Of a stretch of 5,919 nucleotides of DNA, positions 1-5,919 are shown piece after piece; the first letter of the stretch is position 1, and every line of letters begins with the position of its first letter. The stretch is from Flavobacteriia bacterium (GTDB lineage Bacteria; Bacteroidota; Bacteroidia; Flavobacteriales; Flavobacteriaceae): the NCBI GenBank assembly GCA_018500075.1, contig JAHBAN010000250.1:1-5919 (forward strand), written 5' to 3'. The translations under genes and the position numbers were made by a program. The notes beneath the pieces are model-generated. The model saw only the letters and a list, made by a program, of their open reading frames with translations, did no database searches and had not been told where the DNA came from.

Positions 1-69
1 CAAGGCACGGATTTGCTGGCGTTTTTTGCAGGTGTGTTTGAACGAGCGATGCGCCGCTGGCTGTCATGA
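1..69 (+). CDS. DUF484 family protein, C-terminal end only (partial)
   Basis: Reading from base 1 gives 22 codons and a TGA stop at 67-69. The peptide ends in AGVFERAMRRWLS, which resembles the C-terminal signature I know from DUF484 proteins (a GAF-like family of unproven biochemical role). DUF484 genes typically sit directly upstream of xerC in proteobacteria, and the stop here overlaps the xerC start as ATGA (66-69), which fits that pairing. The rest of the gene lies left of the window, so its domains and start cannot be seen. The family call rests on a short tail plus gene context. That the frame is coding is fairly secure; the name is less so. Confidence 0.72.
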   Translation, partial: QGTDLLAFFAGVFERAMRRWLS

Positions 70-1010
70 CTGCGGGCCTGCCCATGGTCTCGCCGGCCCT
101 GCGCGACGCGGTCCAGATCTGGCTTGACACCCGCCGCGCGCTCAAGGGCGCATCTGACAACACGCTCACCGCCTACGCTCATGATGTTTACGGCTTTCTC
201 GGCTTTATTGCCGAGCACAGGGGCGGCGAAACCGGCCTCACCGCTCTCAAATCCCTGACCATCACAGACATTCGCGCCTGGATGGCTTCCCTGCGCCGCG
301 ACGAGCTTGGCTCGCGCTCCATTGCCCGCAAGCTCTCCTCTGTCAAAAGCTTCTTTCGCTGGCTCGGCGAGCGCGAAGGCTTTGAGGCGAGTGCCGTGCT
401 CAACGCCCGCGCGCCGAAGTTTCAGGCCAAGCTGCCCCGCCCGCTGGCTGTCGAGGCGACCCGCGATCTGATCGGCGCGCTTGATCAGCCCGCCAGCGCG
501 CCATGGGTCGGCGCGCGCGATGTGGCTGTGGTCACGCTGCTCTACGGCTGCGGCTTGCGGATATCGGAAGCCCTCAGCCTGACCATGGCCGACGCGCCTC
601 TCGCGCAGGTGATCCGGATCACCGGCAAAGGCGGCAAGGAGCGTGTCGTGCCGGTGATTGACGCGGCCCGCGCCGCTGTCGCGGCGTATCTCAAGCTCTG
701 CCCCTTTGCGCAGGACAAAGGCCCGCTCTTTCGCGGCGTGCGCGGCGGCGCGCTCAGCCCCCGCCTGATCCAGAAGGCCATGCAGGCGGCCCGGCTCCAG
801 CTCGGCCTGCCCGCCTCGGCCACGCCGCACGCCCTGCGCCACAGCTTCGCAACCCATCTTCTGGCCGCCGGCGGCGATCTGCGCGCCATTCAGGAGCTTC
901 TGGGCCATGCCTCGCTCTCGACCACACAGGCCTATACAGCGGTTGATGCCCGTCACCTGCTTGATATATACGAAAAATCCCACCCCAAATCCGCGAGCAA
1001 CAGCCCATGA
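66..1010 (+). CDS. xerC: Tyrosine recombinase XerC
   Basis: Site-specific recombinase of the XerC/XerD pair, which acts in the cytoplasm at the chromosomal dif site to resolve chromosome dimers before division. The 314-residue length is close to the usual ~300. An N-terminal SAM-like core-binding domain covers about residues 12-105, and the catalytic domain about 125-305. All six catalytic residues of the family are visible: R165 (in CGLRISE), K188 (in TGKGGKERVVP), H255 and R258 (in PHALRHSFATHLL), H281 (in LGHASLSTT) and the nucleophile Y290 (in QAYT). The chosen ATG overlaps the upstream stop as ATGA; an in-frame ATG at 84 is the alternative, and neither has a clear Shine-Dalgarno sequence, so coupling is likely. 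XerC is preferred over XerD because of the DUF484 neighbour. It is intact, and nothing nearby suggests a mobile-element integrase. Confidence 0.93.
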   Translation: MTAGLPMVSPALRDAVQIWLDTRRALKGASDNTLTAYAHDVYGFLGFIAEHRGGETGLTALKSLTITDIRAWMASLRRDELGSRSIARKLSSVKSFFRWLGEREGFEASAVLNARAPKFQAKLPRPLAVEATRDLIGALDQPASAPWVGARDVAVVTLLYGCGLRISEALSLTMADAPLAQVIRITGKGGKERVVPVIDAARAAVAAYLKLCPFAQDKGPLFRGVRGGALSPRLIQKAMQAARLQLGLPASATPHALRHSFATHLLAAGGDLRAIQELLGHASLSTTQAYTAVDARHLLDIYEKSHPKSASNSP

Positions 1011-1702
1011 CACGCCAAGCCAAAGCCCTCGCGGTTCATCTTCTCACCGCCACAGGCGCGGTCTTTGCCATGCTCGCCATGCTCGAGGCAATCGAGCGCG
1101 ACTGGGCGATGATGTTTGTCTGGCTGATTGTCGCTTTCGCGGTCGATGGTGTGGATGGCCCGCTCGCGCGCCACTATCAGGTCAAGCAGAACGCGCCACA
1201 GTTTGACGGGGTTCTGCTCGATCTGATCATCGACTACCTCACCTATGTCTTCATTCCGGCCTATGCGCTCTATGCCTCGGGGCTGATGGATGGCTGGTCC
1301 GGCTGGGCCGCGATCATCGTGATCACCTTCGGCTCGGCGATGTATTTCGCCGACACCCGCATGAAAACCGCCGACAATTCCTTTTCGGGCTTTCCGGGCT
1401 GCTGGAACATGGTTGTCCTTGTGCTCTTCGCGCTCTCGCCTTCCTGGCAGATCTGCCTTGGCCTCGTTGCTGTGTTGACTGTGGCGATGTTTGTTCCGGT
1501 CAAATTTGTGCACCCGGTGCGCACCGACCGCTGGCGCGCGCTGACCCTGCCAATGGCGCTCGCCTGGACGGTCTTTGCCGGCTTCGCCGCATGGGAAGGC
1601 TTCGCCCCCGTGCCCGTCGTCTTCTGGGGCCTCATGGTCACATCGATCTACCTGCTCATCGCAGGCGCCGCCCAACAGGCGCTCTACGGGCGCGACGGCT
1701 AA
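1007..1702 (+). CDS. pcs: Phosphatidylcholine synthase (CDP-alcohol phosphatidyltransferase family)
   Basis: Inner-membrane enzyme that condenses choline with CDP-diacylglycerol to give phosphatidylcholine and CMP. The 231 residues carry the CDP-alcohol phosphotransferase signature in the Pcs form: D47, D50-G51, A54-R55, then a spacer of 12 residues, G68, D72 and D76. The aspartates bind metal and CDP. The 12-residue spacer between R55 and G68 is longer than the 8 of PgsA/PssA-type enzymes and matches what I recall of rhizobial Pcs. Other Pcs-like stretches are IIDYLTYVFIPAYALY (74-89), FADTRMK (114-120), GFPGCWNMVV (128-137) and FVPVKFVHPVR (162-172). About eight hydrophobic segments are visible (roughly 7-27, 34-46, 72-92, 98-116, 131-148, 149-166, 179-196, 203-224). 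The ATG overlaps the xerC stop as ATGA, so translation is probably coupled. Phosphatidylserine or phosphatidylglycerophosphate synthase is less likely. Confidence 0.9.
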   Translation: MTRQAKALAVHLLTATGAVFAMLAMLEAIERDWAMMFVWLIVAFAVDGVDGPLARHYQVKQNAPQFDGVLLDLIIDYLTYVFIPAYALYASGLMDGWSGWAAIIVITFGSAMYFADTRMKTADNSFSGFPGCWNMVVLVLFALSPSWQICLGLVAVLTVAMFVPVKFVHPVRTDRWRALTLPMALAWTVFAGFAAWEGFAPVPVVFWGLMVTSIYLLIAGAAQQALYGRDG

Positions 1703-1756
1703 CAGCAGCGGCAGCACCGTAGGGTGCGCAGTCCCTGCGCACCTCTGGCCCAAAGG
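1703..1756. other. Intergenic gap between convergent operons
   Basis: These 54 bases separate the stop of pcs from the stop of the alkyltransferase gene on the other strand. They are the only non-coding stretch of more than about 30 bases in the window. Apart from the hairpin at 1723-1743 I see no start codon with a ribosome site and no promoter. A much weaker 5-bp stem, TGGCC/GGCTA around a CAAA loop, lies at about 1746-1759 and partly overlaps the stop of the minus-strand gene. Confidence 0.8.
1723..1743. terminator. Perfect 9-bp hairpin, possible bidirectional terminator or dispersed repeat
   Basis: GGTGCGCAG at 1723-1731 is the exact reverse complement of CTGCGCACC at 1735-1743, with a 3-base TCC loop and one further G-T pair (1722/1744). 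It lies midway between two converging genes, where a terminator for both strands would be expected. No T-run follows on either strand, so it does not have the form of a canonical intrinsic terminator. It could instead stabilise 3' ends of mRNA or be a copy of a dispersed palindromic repeat. The stem is seen directly; its role is inferred. Confidence 0.5.
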
Positions 1757-2206
1757 CTAAATCAATAGCCCGCCCGCGCCCTCGTGCTTGAGGAGCCAGA
1801 CCTTGGTGTCCACACCAACACCGCCGGAAAAGCCGCCAAGCCCACGCGCGCCCAGCACCCTGTGGCAGGGGATAATCAGCGGAATCGGATTGCCCCCACA
1901 GGCCTGCCCCACAGCCTGCGCCGGCGCGCCGAGCCGCCTCGCAATATCGCCATAGGTCAAAGTCTCACCAAAAGGGATCGTGGCCATAACCGCGCACACA
2001 TCCTGCTGAAACTGCGAGCCGCGCACCACCAGCGGCAGATCAAACACAGGCCGCGCGCCTGCGAAATACTCCGCAATCTGGCGCTCGGCGCGAATGAGCA
2101 CATCGCTTTCGTCGCAAAAGCCCCCGCCCCATTCCAGAGCCACAAGCGCGCCGCCCTCTTGGGTGAGCGTCACAGCGCCGGTCGGGGTCATCACACTGCG
2201 CTTCAT
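1757..2206 (-). CDS. ogt: Methylated-DNA--protein-cysteine methyltransferase (O6-alkylguanine-DNA alkyltransferase, Ogt type)
   Basis: Suicide repair protein that transfers alkyl groups from O6-alkylguanine (and O4-alkylthymine) in DNA to its own cysteine. The start is set at 2206 because this ATG overlaps the upstream stop as ATGA; the frame stays open for 28 more codons, but only across the transporter gene. From that start there are 149 residues, short but typical of Ogt proteins without an Ada domain. A short N-terminal domain covers about 1-58; the DNA-binding alkyltransferase domain follows from FQQDVCAVMATIPFGETLTYGDIA (split here as FQQDV 66-70 and IPFGETLTYG 77-86). The active site is IPCHRV with nucleophile C114 and H115, N106 in GGNPIP, and E142 in LLKHEG. 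Odd point: the helix-turn-helix has AQAVGQA where characterised enzymes have an arginine finger (ARAVG), so Q97 seems to replace it. C114 is present, so it is not a Cys-less alkyltransferase-like protein. Confidence 0.92.
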   Translation of the reverse strand: MKRSVMTPTGAVTLTQEGGALVALEWGGGFCDESDVLIRAERQIAEYFAGARPVFDLPLVVRGSQFQQDVCAVMATIPFGETLTYGDIARRLGAPAQAVGQACGGNPIPLIIPCHRVLGARGLGGFSGGVGVDTKVWLLKHEGAGGLLI

Positions 2207-3039
2207 ATCCGCGTCAGCACCACACCGGCGACAATCAGGCAGGCCGCAACCGCCTTGCCACGGTCCATCCTGTCGCCAAAGATCAGCCATCCGATCAGCA
2301 CCGCAAACAAAATCGAGGTCTCCCGCAGCGCTGTCACCAAAGCAATCGGCGCAACCGTCATCGCCCAGACCGCAATCGCATAAGCGCCATAGGAGGCCGC
2401 CGCCGCCAGCGCCCCAAAGCCCCAGTCCTTACGGCTCGCGCGCAGGGCCACACGCCCGCGCAGCATCAGAATGAGCGGGCTGAACAGCAAAGCATCCAGC
2501 GCAAAAAGCCAGCCCACATACATCACAGCATTGCCCGCCGCCCGCGCGCCCAGCCCGTCCACAAGCGAATACCCCGCCGTCATACAGGCCGAACCAAGCG
2601 CCAGCGGCACAAGCCTGCGGCTTTCGCCATGGGCAAAGGCCCCCTGCGCCATCAGCGCAATCCCGAGGCCCAAAAGCCCGATCGCGCCGTAGTCCCCAGC
2701 CTCGACCACATCAATCAGCAAAACCGCCGACACCACAGTCACAATCATCGGCGCAGCCCCCCGCGCGATCGGGTAGACGCGGCTCAAGTCGCCCTGCTCA
2801 TAGGCAAAGGCGAGAAATAGCTTGTAGCCCGCATGAAACAGCCCCGAAGCGATCAGCCAAAGCCAGATCTGCGCCTCAGGCCAGGGCTGGCTCATCGCGA
2901 TGCAAAAGCCGGCCACCCCCTGCACCAGCGTGAGGATAAACATCGAGGCAATCTTGGAAGCGCCCGTCTTGATGAGCGCGTTCCAGCTCGCGTGCAAAAG
3001 CGCTGCGCCAAGGACAGCCAGAAAGACCGTAAGGCTCAC
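2203..3039 (-). CDS. DMT superfamily transporter, EamA domain
   Basis: Predicted inner-membrane carrier of 278 residues, the usual size for the ten-helix drug/metabolite transporters with two EamA repeats. Hydrophobic segments run through nearly the whole chain. Repeat one ends with the typical LSRVYPIARGAAPMIVTVV (residues 85-103) and repeat two with the matching PIALVTALRETSILFAVL (231-248) followed by GWLIFGDRM, the internal duplication that defines the family. Substrate cannot be told from sequence; characterised relatives export amino acids or other metabolites, among others. The start codon is GTG, 28 bp after the ileS stop, with a GAGG ribosome site ten bases upstream; the next in-frame ATG (M33) would remove the first helix. 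The gene ends in an ATGA overlap with the alkyltransferase gene. Linkage downstream of ileS suggests co-transcription, not necessarily a shared function. Confidence 0.88.
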   Translation of the reverse strand: MSLTVFLAVLGAALLHASWNALIKTGASKIASMFILTLVQGVAGFCIAMSQPWPEAQIWLWLIASGLFHAGYKLFLAFAYEQGDLSRVYPIARGAAPMIVTVVSAVLLIDVVEAGDYGAIGLLGLGIALMAQGAFAHGESRRLVPLALGSACMTAGYSLVDGLGARAAGNAVMYVGWLFALDALLFSPLILMLRGRVALRASRKDWGFGALAAAASYGAYAIAVWAMTVAPIALVTALRETSILFAVLIGWLIFGDRMDRGKAVAACLIVAGVVLTRI

Positions 3040-3049
3040 GCCCGGCCCG

Positions 3050-3053
3050 CCTC
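3050..3053 (-). promoter_or_regulatory. Shine-Dalgarno GAGG for the GTG-started transporter gene
   Basis: On the minus strand the 28-bp gap after ileS reads TGAGGCGGGCCGGGC and then GTG. GAGG lies ten bases before the GTG at 3039. The spacing is slightly long but usable, and it supports the GTG start over the internal ATG 32 codons further in. Confidence 0.45.
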
Positions 3054-3067
3054 AGCGCAGCCCGAAA

Positions 3068-5919
3068 TCACCCCAGCGCCTCGCTACAGCGCCCGCAGGT
3101 GCCGGCGTGCTTATGCGTGCCCACATCCGGCAGGATCTTCCAGCAGCGCTCACATTTTGCGCCCTCGGCCTTTTCAAACACAACCCCGATCCCCTCGATC
3201 TCGGGCAAGCGGAACGCCTGATCCGTGATCGCCGCATCGCTCAGCGACACCGCAGAGGTGATGCACACATCCTCGAAGGGAACCGACTTGAGCGCCGCCA
3301 GCATCTCTGCATCCTGCACATAAACCACAGGAGCCGCCTCAAGAGACGCCCCGATCACCTTCTCCGCCCGCTGCACTTCCAGCGCCGCATTGACCACACG
3401 GCGCGCGCGCCGCACATGGCCCCACTTTGCGGCCAAAGCCTCATCGATCCACGCCGTCGGCGTCTCGGGCATATCTGTGAGATGCACAGAACCGTCGCTC
3501 TCGGGGAAGCGCGACAGCCAGACATCTTCCATCGTAAAGACAAGCACAGGCGCAAGCCATGTGGTGAGCCGCTCAAACAGAAGGTCCATCACCGTGCGCG
3601 CCGCGCGGGCGCGCAGGCTGTCGCCGTCGCAATAGAGCGTGTCCTTGCGGATATCAAAATAAAACGCCGAAAGCTCGACGGTGCAGAAGGTAAAGACCGC
3701 CGAGAACACCCCTTGGAAATCAAACGCGCGGTAGCCGGCCCGCACCTGCCCGTCAAGCTCCGCCAGACGGTGCAGGATATAGCGCTCAAGCTCCGGCATA
3801 TCGCTTGGCGCGACACGCTCCTCTTCCTTGAAGTGCGCCAGTGCGCCCAGCATATAGCGCATGGTGTTGCGCAGCCGGCGATAGCTGTCGGCCACCCCTT
3901 TCAGGATCTCCGGCCCGATGCGCTGATCGGCGGTATAATCGGTCTGCGCCACCCAGAGCCGCAGAATATCGGCGCCATATTGCTTGATGATCTCTTCGGG
4001 AACGATGGTGTTGCCCAGCGATTTGGACATCTTCATGCCCTTCTCATCCAGCGTAAACCCGTGCGTCACAACATTGCGGTAAGGCGCGCGCCCCAGTGTG
4101 CCGCACGCCTGCAACAGAGAGGAATGGAACCAGCCGCGGTGCTGATCGGTGCCTTCCATATAAACATCCGCAATCCCGTCTGCCGCGCCGTCTTCGCGGT
4201 CACGCAGCACAAAAGCGTGCGTGGAGCCGCTATCAAACCAAACATCCAGCACATCAAAGACCTGCTCCCACTCATCCGCGCTGTAATCGCTCCCGAGGAA
4301 GCGCTCTTTCGCGCCTTCCGCATACCAGCAATCCGCGCCTTCGGCTTCGAAGGCCTCGGCAATCCGCGCATTCACCTTCGGGTCGCGCAACAAGAAGCCC
4401 TCATCGGTGGGCAATTTGCCCACGCGGGTAAAGCAGGTCAGCGGAACCCCCCAGGCGCGCTGGCGGCTCAACACCCAGTCGGGGCGCGCCTCGATCATGG
4501 AATACAAACGGTTGCGCCCGGTTTGTGGCGTCCATTTCACGAGCTGGTCAATCGAGTTGAGCGCGCGTTCGCGGATGCTCTTGCCCATATCGTCCTGCCC
4601 GTCGCCCACGGCGCGGTCCACACTCGCAAACCACTGCGGCGTGTTGCGGTAGATGATCGGCGCTTTAGAGCGCCAGCTGTGCGGGTAGCTGTGCTTGATC
4701 TTGCCCCGCGCGAGCAAACCGCCCACCTCGACAAGCTTGTTGATCACAGCGGTGTTGGCATCGCCCTCGCCCCCCTTGCGGTTGAGGATGTATGTGCCGC
4801 CAAAAAACGGCAGATCTTTGCGGAAAGACCCGTCATCCATCACATTATAGGTGATGACCTGCTCCAGCATCCCGAGGTCGCGGTAAAGCTCGAATTCTTC
4901 CATCCCGTGGCTCGGCGCACAATGCACAAAGCCCGTGCCCTCGGTGTCGGTGACAAACTCCGCCGCGCGGAAATCGCGCAGATCGTCCCATTCGCCGCCC
5001 GCGCCTTGCGCGCCCGCGAGCGGGTGCTTGAGCTTGATCTTGCGCAGATCATCGCCGCTCACATCGCACAAACGACGATACATCGTCTCATCCAGCCGCG
5101 CCCGTCCCAAAACATCGCCCGCCAGATTGTCCGCCAGAATGTAGCGCTCGCCAATGCTGGCCCAGCAGTCTTCGGGGCGGCCAATAACTTCATACAGCCC
5201 GTAAGAAATCCCCTCCCCCCAAACAACGGCCTTATTGGACGGCATCGTCCAGGGCGTCGTGGTCCAGATCACAACATGGGCACTGTCCAGCGTGGCATCG
5301 CCCGTGTCCACAACCTTGAATTTCACCCAAACGGTAAAGCTCTCCTTGTCGTGATACTCGACTTCGGCCTCCGCCAGCGCGGTCTGCTCCACAGGGCTCC
5401 ACATCACAGGTTTGCTGCCCTGATAGAGCGTGCCGTTCATGAGGAACTTCATGAACTCTTCGGCAATCACCCGCTCGGCGTGGTAATCCATCGTCAAATA
5501 AGGGTCTGCCCAGTTGCCGGTGATTCCCAGCCGCTGGAACTCCGCGCGCTGCACATCGACCCAGCCCTCGGCAAACTTGCGGCACTCCTGACGAAAGTCG
5601 ACAATGTTCACAGCGTCCTTGTTCTTGCCCTTCTTGCGATACTGCTCCTCGATCTTCCACTCGATCGGCAGGCCGTGACAGTCCCAGCCCGGCACATAGC
5701 GCGCATCATGCCCCATCATCTGATGGGAGCGCACAATCATATCCTTGATCGTCTTGTTGAGCGCATGACCGATGTGCAAATGCCCGTTCGCATAGGGCGG
5801 GCCATCATGCAGAATAAACGGCTCACGCCCCGCCCCCTTCTCGCGCAGACGGTCATAAATTCCGATCGTCTCCCAGCGCGCCAGCCAGTCCGGCTCGCGC
5901 TTGGGCAACCCCGCGCGCA
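3068..5919 (-). CDS. ileS: Isoleucyl-tRNA synthetase, 5' end missing at window edge
   Basis: Class I synthetase that charges tRNA-Ile with isoleucine in the cytoplasm and hydrolyses misacylated Val-tRNA. Numbering from the TTG (Leu) codon at 5908 as residue 1: HIGH motif at 45-48 (HLHIGHALNK), GWDCHGLPIE at 74-83, editing domain CP1 with TTTPWT at 216-221 and GTGFVHCAPSHG at 324-335, adenylate-site YMEGTDQHRGWF at 583-594, KMSKS at 626-630 (bases 4033-4019), anticodon-binding helices about 705-850, and a C-terminal zinc finger with C919, C922, C938 and C941. The frame stays open to the right edge as (A)TG-Arg-Ala-Gly-Leu-Pro-Lys, matching the internal FPMRAGLPK stretch I know from alphaproteobacterial IleRS, so the TTG is not the start and probably some 20-30 codons lie beyond the edge. 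Signature motifs are intact. The editing motif reads HGMEEF where E. coli has HGPDDY. It heads the transporter-ogt cluster. Confidence 0.97.
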   Translation of the reverse strand, partial: RAGLPKREPDWLARWETIGIYDRLREKGAGREPFILHDGPPYANGHLHIGHALNKTIKDMIVRSHQMMGHDARYVPGWDCHGLPIEWKIEEQYRKKGKNKDAVNIVDFRQECRKFAEGWVDVQRAEFQRLGITGNWADPYLTMDYHAERVIAEEFMKFLMNGTLYQGSKPVMWSPVEQTALAEAEVEYHDKESFTVWVKFKVVDTGDATLDSAHVVIWTTTPWTMPSNKAVVWGEGISYGLYEVIGRPEDCWASIGERYILADNLAGDVLGRARLDETMYRRLCDVSGDDLRKIKLKHPLAGAQGAGGEWDDLRDFRAAEFVTDTEGTGFVHCAPSHGMEEFELYRDLGMLEQVITYNVMDDGSFRKDLPFFGGTYILNRKGGEGDANTAVINKLVEVGGLLARGKIKHSYPHSWRSKAPIIYRNTPQWFASVDRAVGDGQDDMGKSIRERALNSIDQLVKWTPQTGRNRLYSMIEARPDWVLSRQRAWGVPLTCFTRVGKLPTDEGFLLRDPKVNARIAEAFEAEGADCWYAEGAKERFLGSDYSADEWEQVFDVLDVWFDSGSTHAFVLRDREDGAADGIADVYMEGTDQHRGWFHSSLLQACGTLGRAPYRNVVTHGFTLDEKGMKMSKSLGNTIVPEEIIKQYGADILRLWVAQTDYTADQRIGPEILKGVADSYRRLRNTMRYMLGALAHFKEEERVAPSDMPELERYILHRLAELDGQVRAGYRAFDFQGVFSAVFTFCTVELSAFYFDIRKDTLYCDGDSLRARAARTVMDLLFERLTTWLAPVLVFTMEDVWLSRFPESDGSVHLTDMPETPTAWIDEALAAKWGHVRRARRVVNAALEVQRAEKVIGASLEAAPVVYVQDAEMLAALKSVPFEDVCITSAVSLSDAAITDQAFRLPEIEGIGVVFEKAEGAKCERCWKILPDVGTHKHAGTCGRCSEALG

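Noticed and set aside
66..1010. Tyrosine recombinase as an integrase of a prophage or genomic island
   Set aside because: Length, the DUF484 neighbour, the absence of a nearby tRNA or att-like repeat, and the absence of phage genes all fit housekeeping XerC.
953..1753. 266-codon open frame on the minus strand opposite xerC and pcs
   Set aside because: It lies fully antisense to two well-recognised genes. Its product is rich in Arg, His, Asp and Glu with no domain I know. It is the usual by-product of a GC-rich genome with GC-biased third codon positions.
1746..1759. Small stem TGGCC/GGCTA with a CAAA loop as a second terminator
   Set aside because: It has only five pairs, one of them G-T, with no T-run, and it overlaps the ogt stop codon. 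This is within what chance gives.
1784..2383. 199-codon plus-strand open frame opposite ogt and the transporter gene
   Set aside because: It is antisense to ogt, with its catalytic PCHRV motif, and to the transporter. The product is low in hydrophobic order and has no family signature.
5232..5660. 142-codon minus-strand open frame inside ileS
   Set aside because: It is a frame-shifted reading of the ileS coding sequence, and the ileS frame is continuous with intact motifs across it.
5906..5908. TTG as the start codon of ileS
   Set aside because: The frame continues to the window edge with Met-Arg-Ala-Gly before it, an internal stretch in known IleRS proteins, so the gene is simply cut by the edge.
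1..5919. CRISPR arrays, tRNA/rRNA genes, insertion sequences, riboswitches
   Set aside because: Scanning both strands by eye showed no regularly spaced repeats, cloverleaf, transposase or terminal inverted repeats. Nearly every base is accounted for by six genes.

Overview
The window is GC-rich chromosomal DNA, almost fully coding. By gene content and protein sequence it looks like an alphaproteobacterium of the Rhodobacterales (Roseobacter/Rhodobacter-type). The grounds are the gene order DUF484-xerC-phosphatidylcholine synthase, the style of the IleRS sequence, and a bacterial choline-dependent phosphatidylcholine synthase. This assignment rests on family recognition by eye, not on a search.

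Layout: two convergent gene clusters meet at a 54-bp gap (1703-1756). The plus-strand cluster (1-1702) holds the last codons of a DUF484-type gene, then xerC (chromosome dimer resolution recombinase), then a phosphatidylcholine synthase gene (pcs). Each junction is a 4-base ATGA overlap. The minus-strand cluster, read from the right edge, holds ileS (isoleucyl-tRNA synthetase, cut by the window edge at its 5' end), a DMT/EamA-type ten-helix transporter that begins with GTG 28 bp after ileS, and an Ogt-type O6-alkylguanine-DNA alkyltransferase that starts in another ATGA overlap. The gap between the clusters contains a perfect 9-bp hairpin without a T-tract.

How the genes work together: the clusters look like translationally coupled operons of housekeeping functions rather than a single pathway. 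Plus-strand products serve chromosome segregation and membrane lipid composition. Minus-strand products serve isoleucine charging, small-molecule transport and repair of alkylated DNA. I see no mobile element, CRISPR array, RNA gene, phage gene or toxin/defence module, and no evidence of an undescribed system. The points most worth a second look are small: an apparent missing arginine finger in the alkyltransferase, an Asp-to-Glu change at a key editing-site position of IleRS, the intergenic hairpin, and the coupling of xerC to a lipid synthase. Two gene starts need care: the alkyltransferase starts at 2206, not further upstream, and ileS runs off the right edge.
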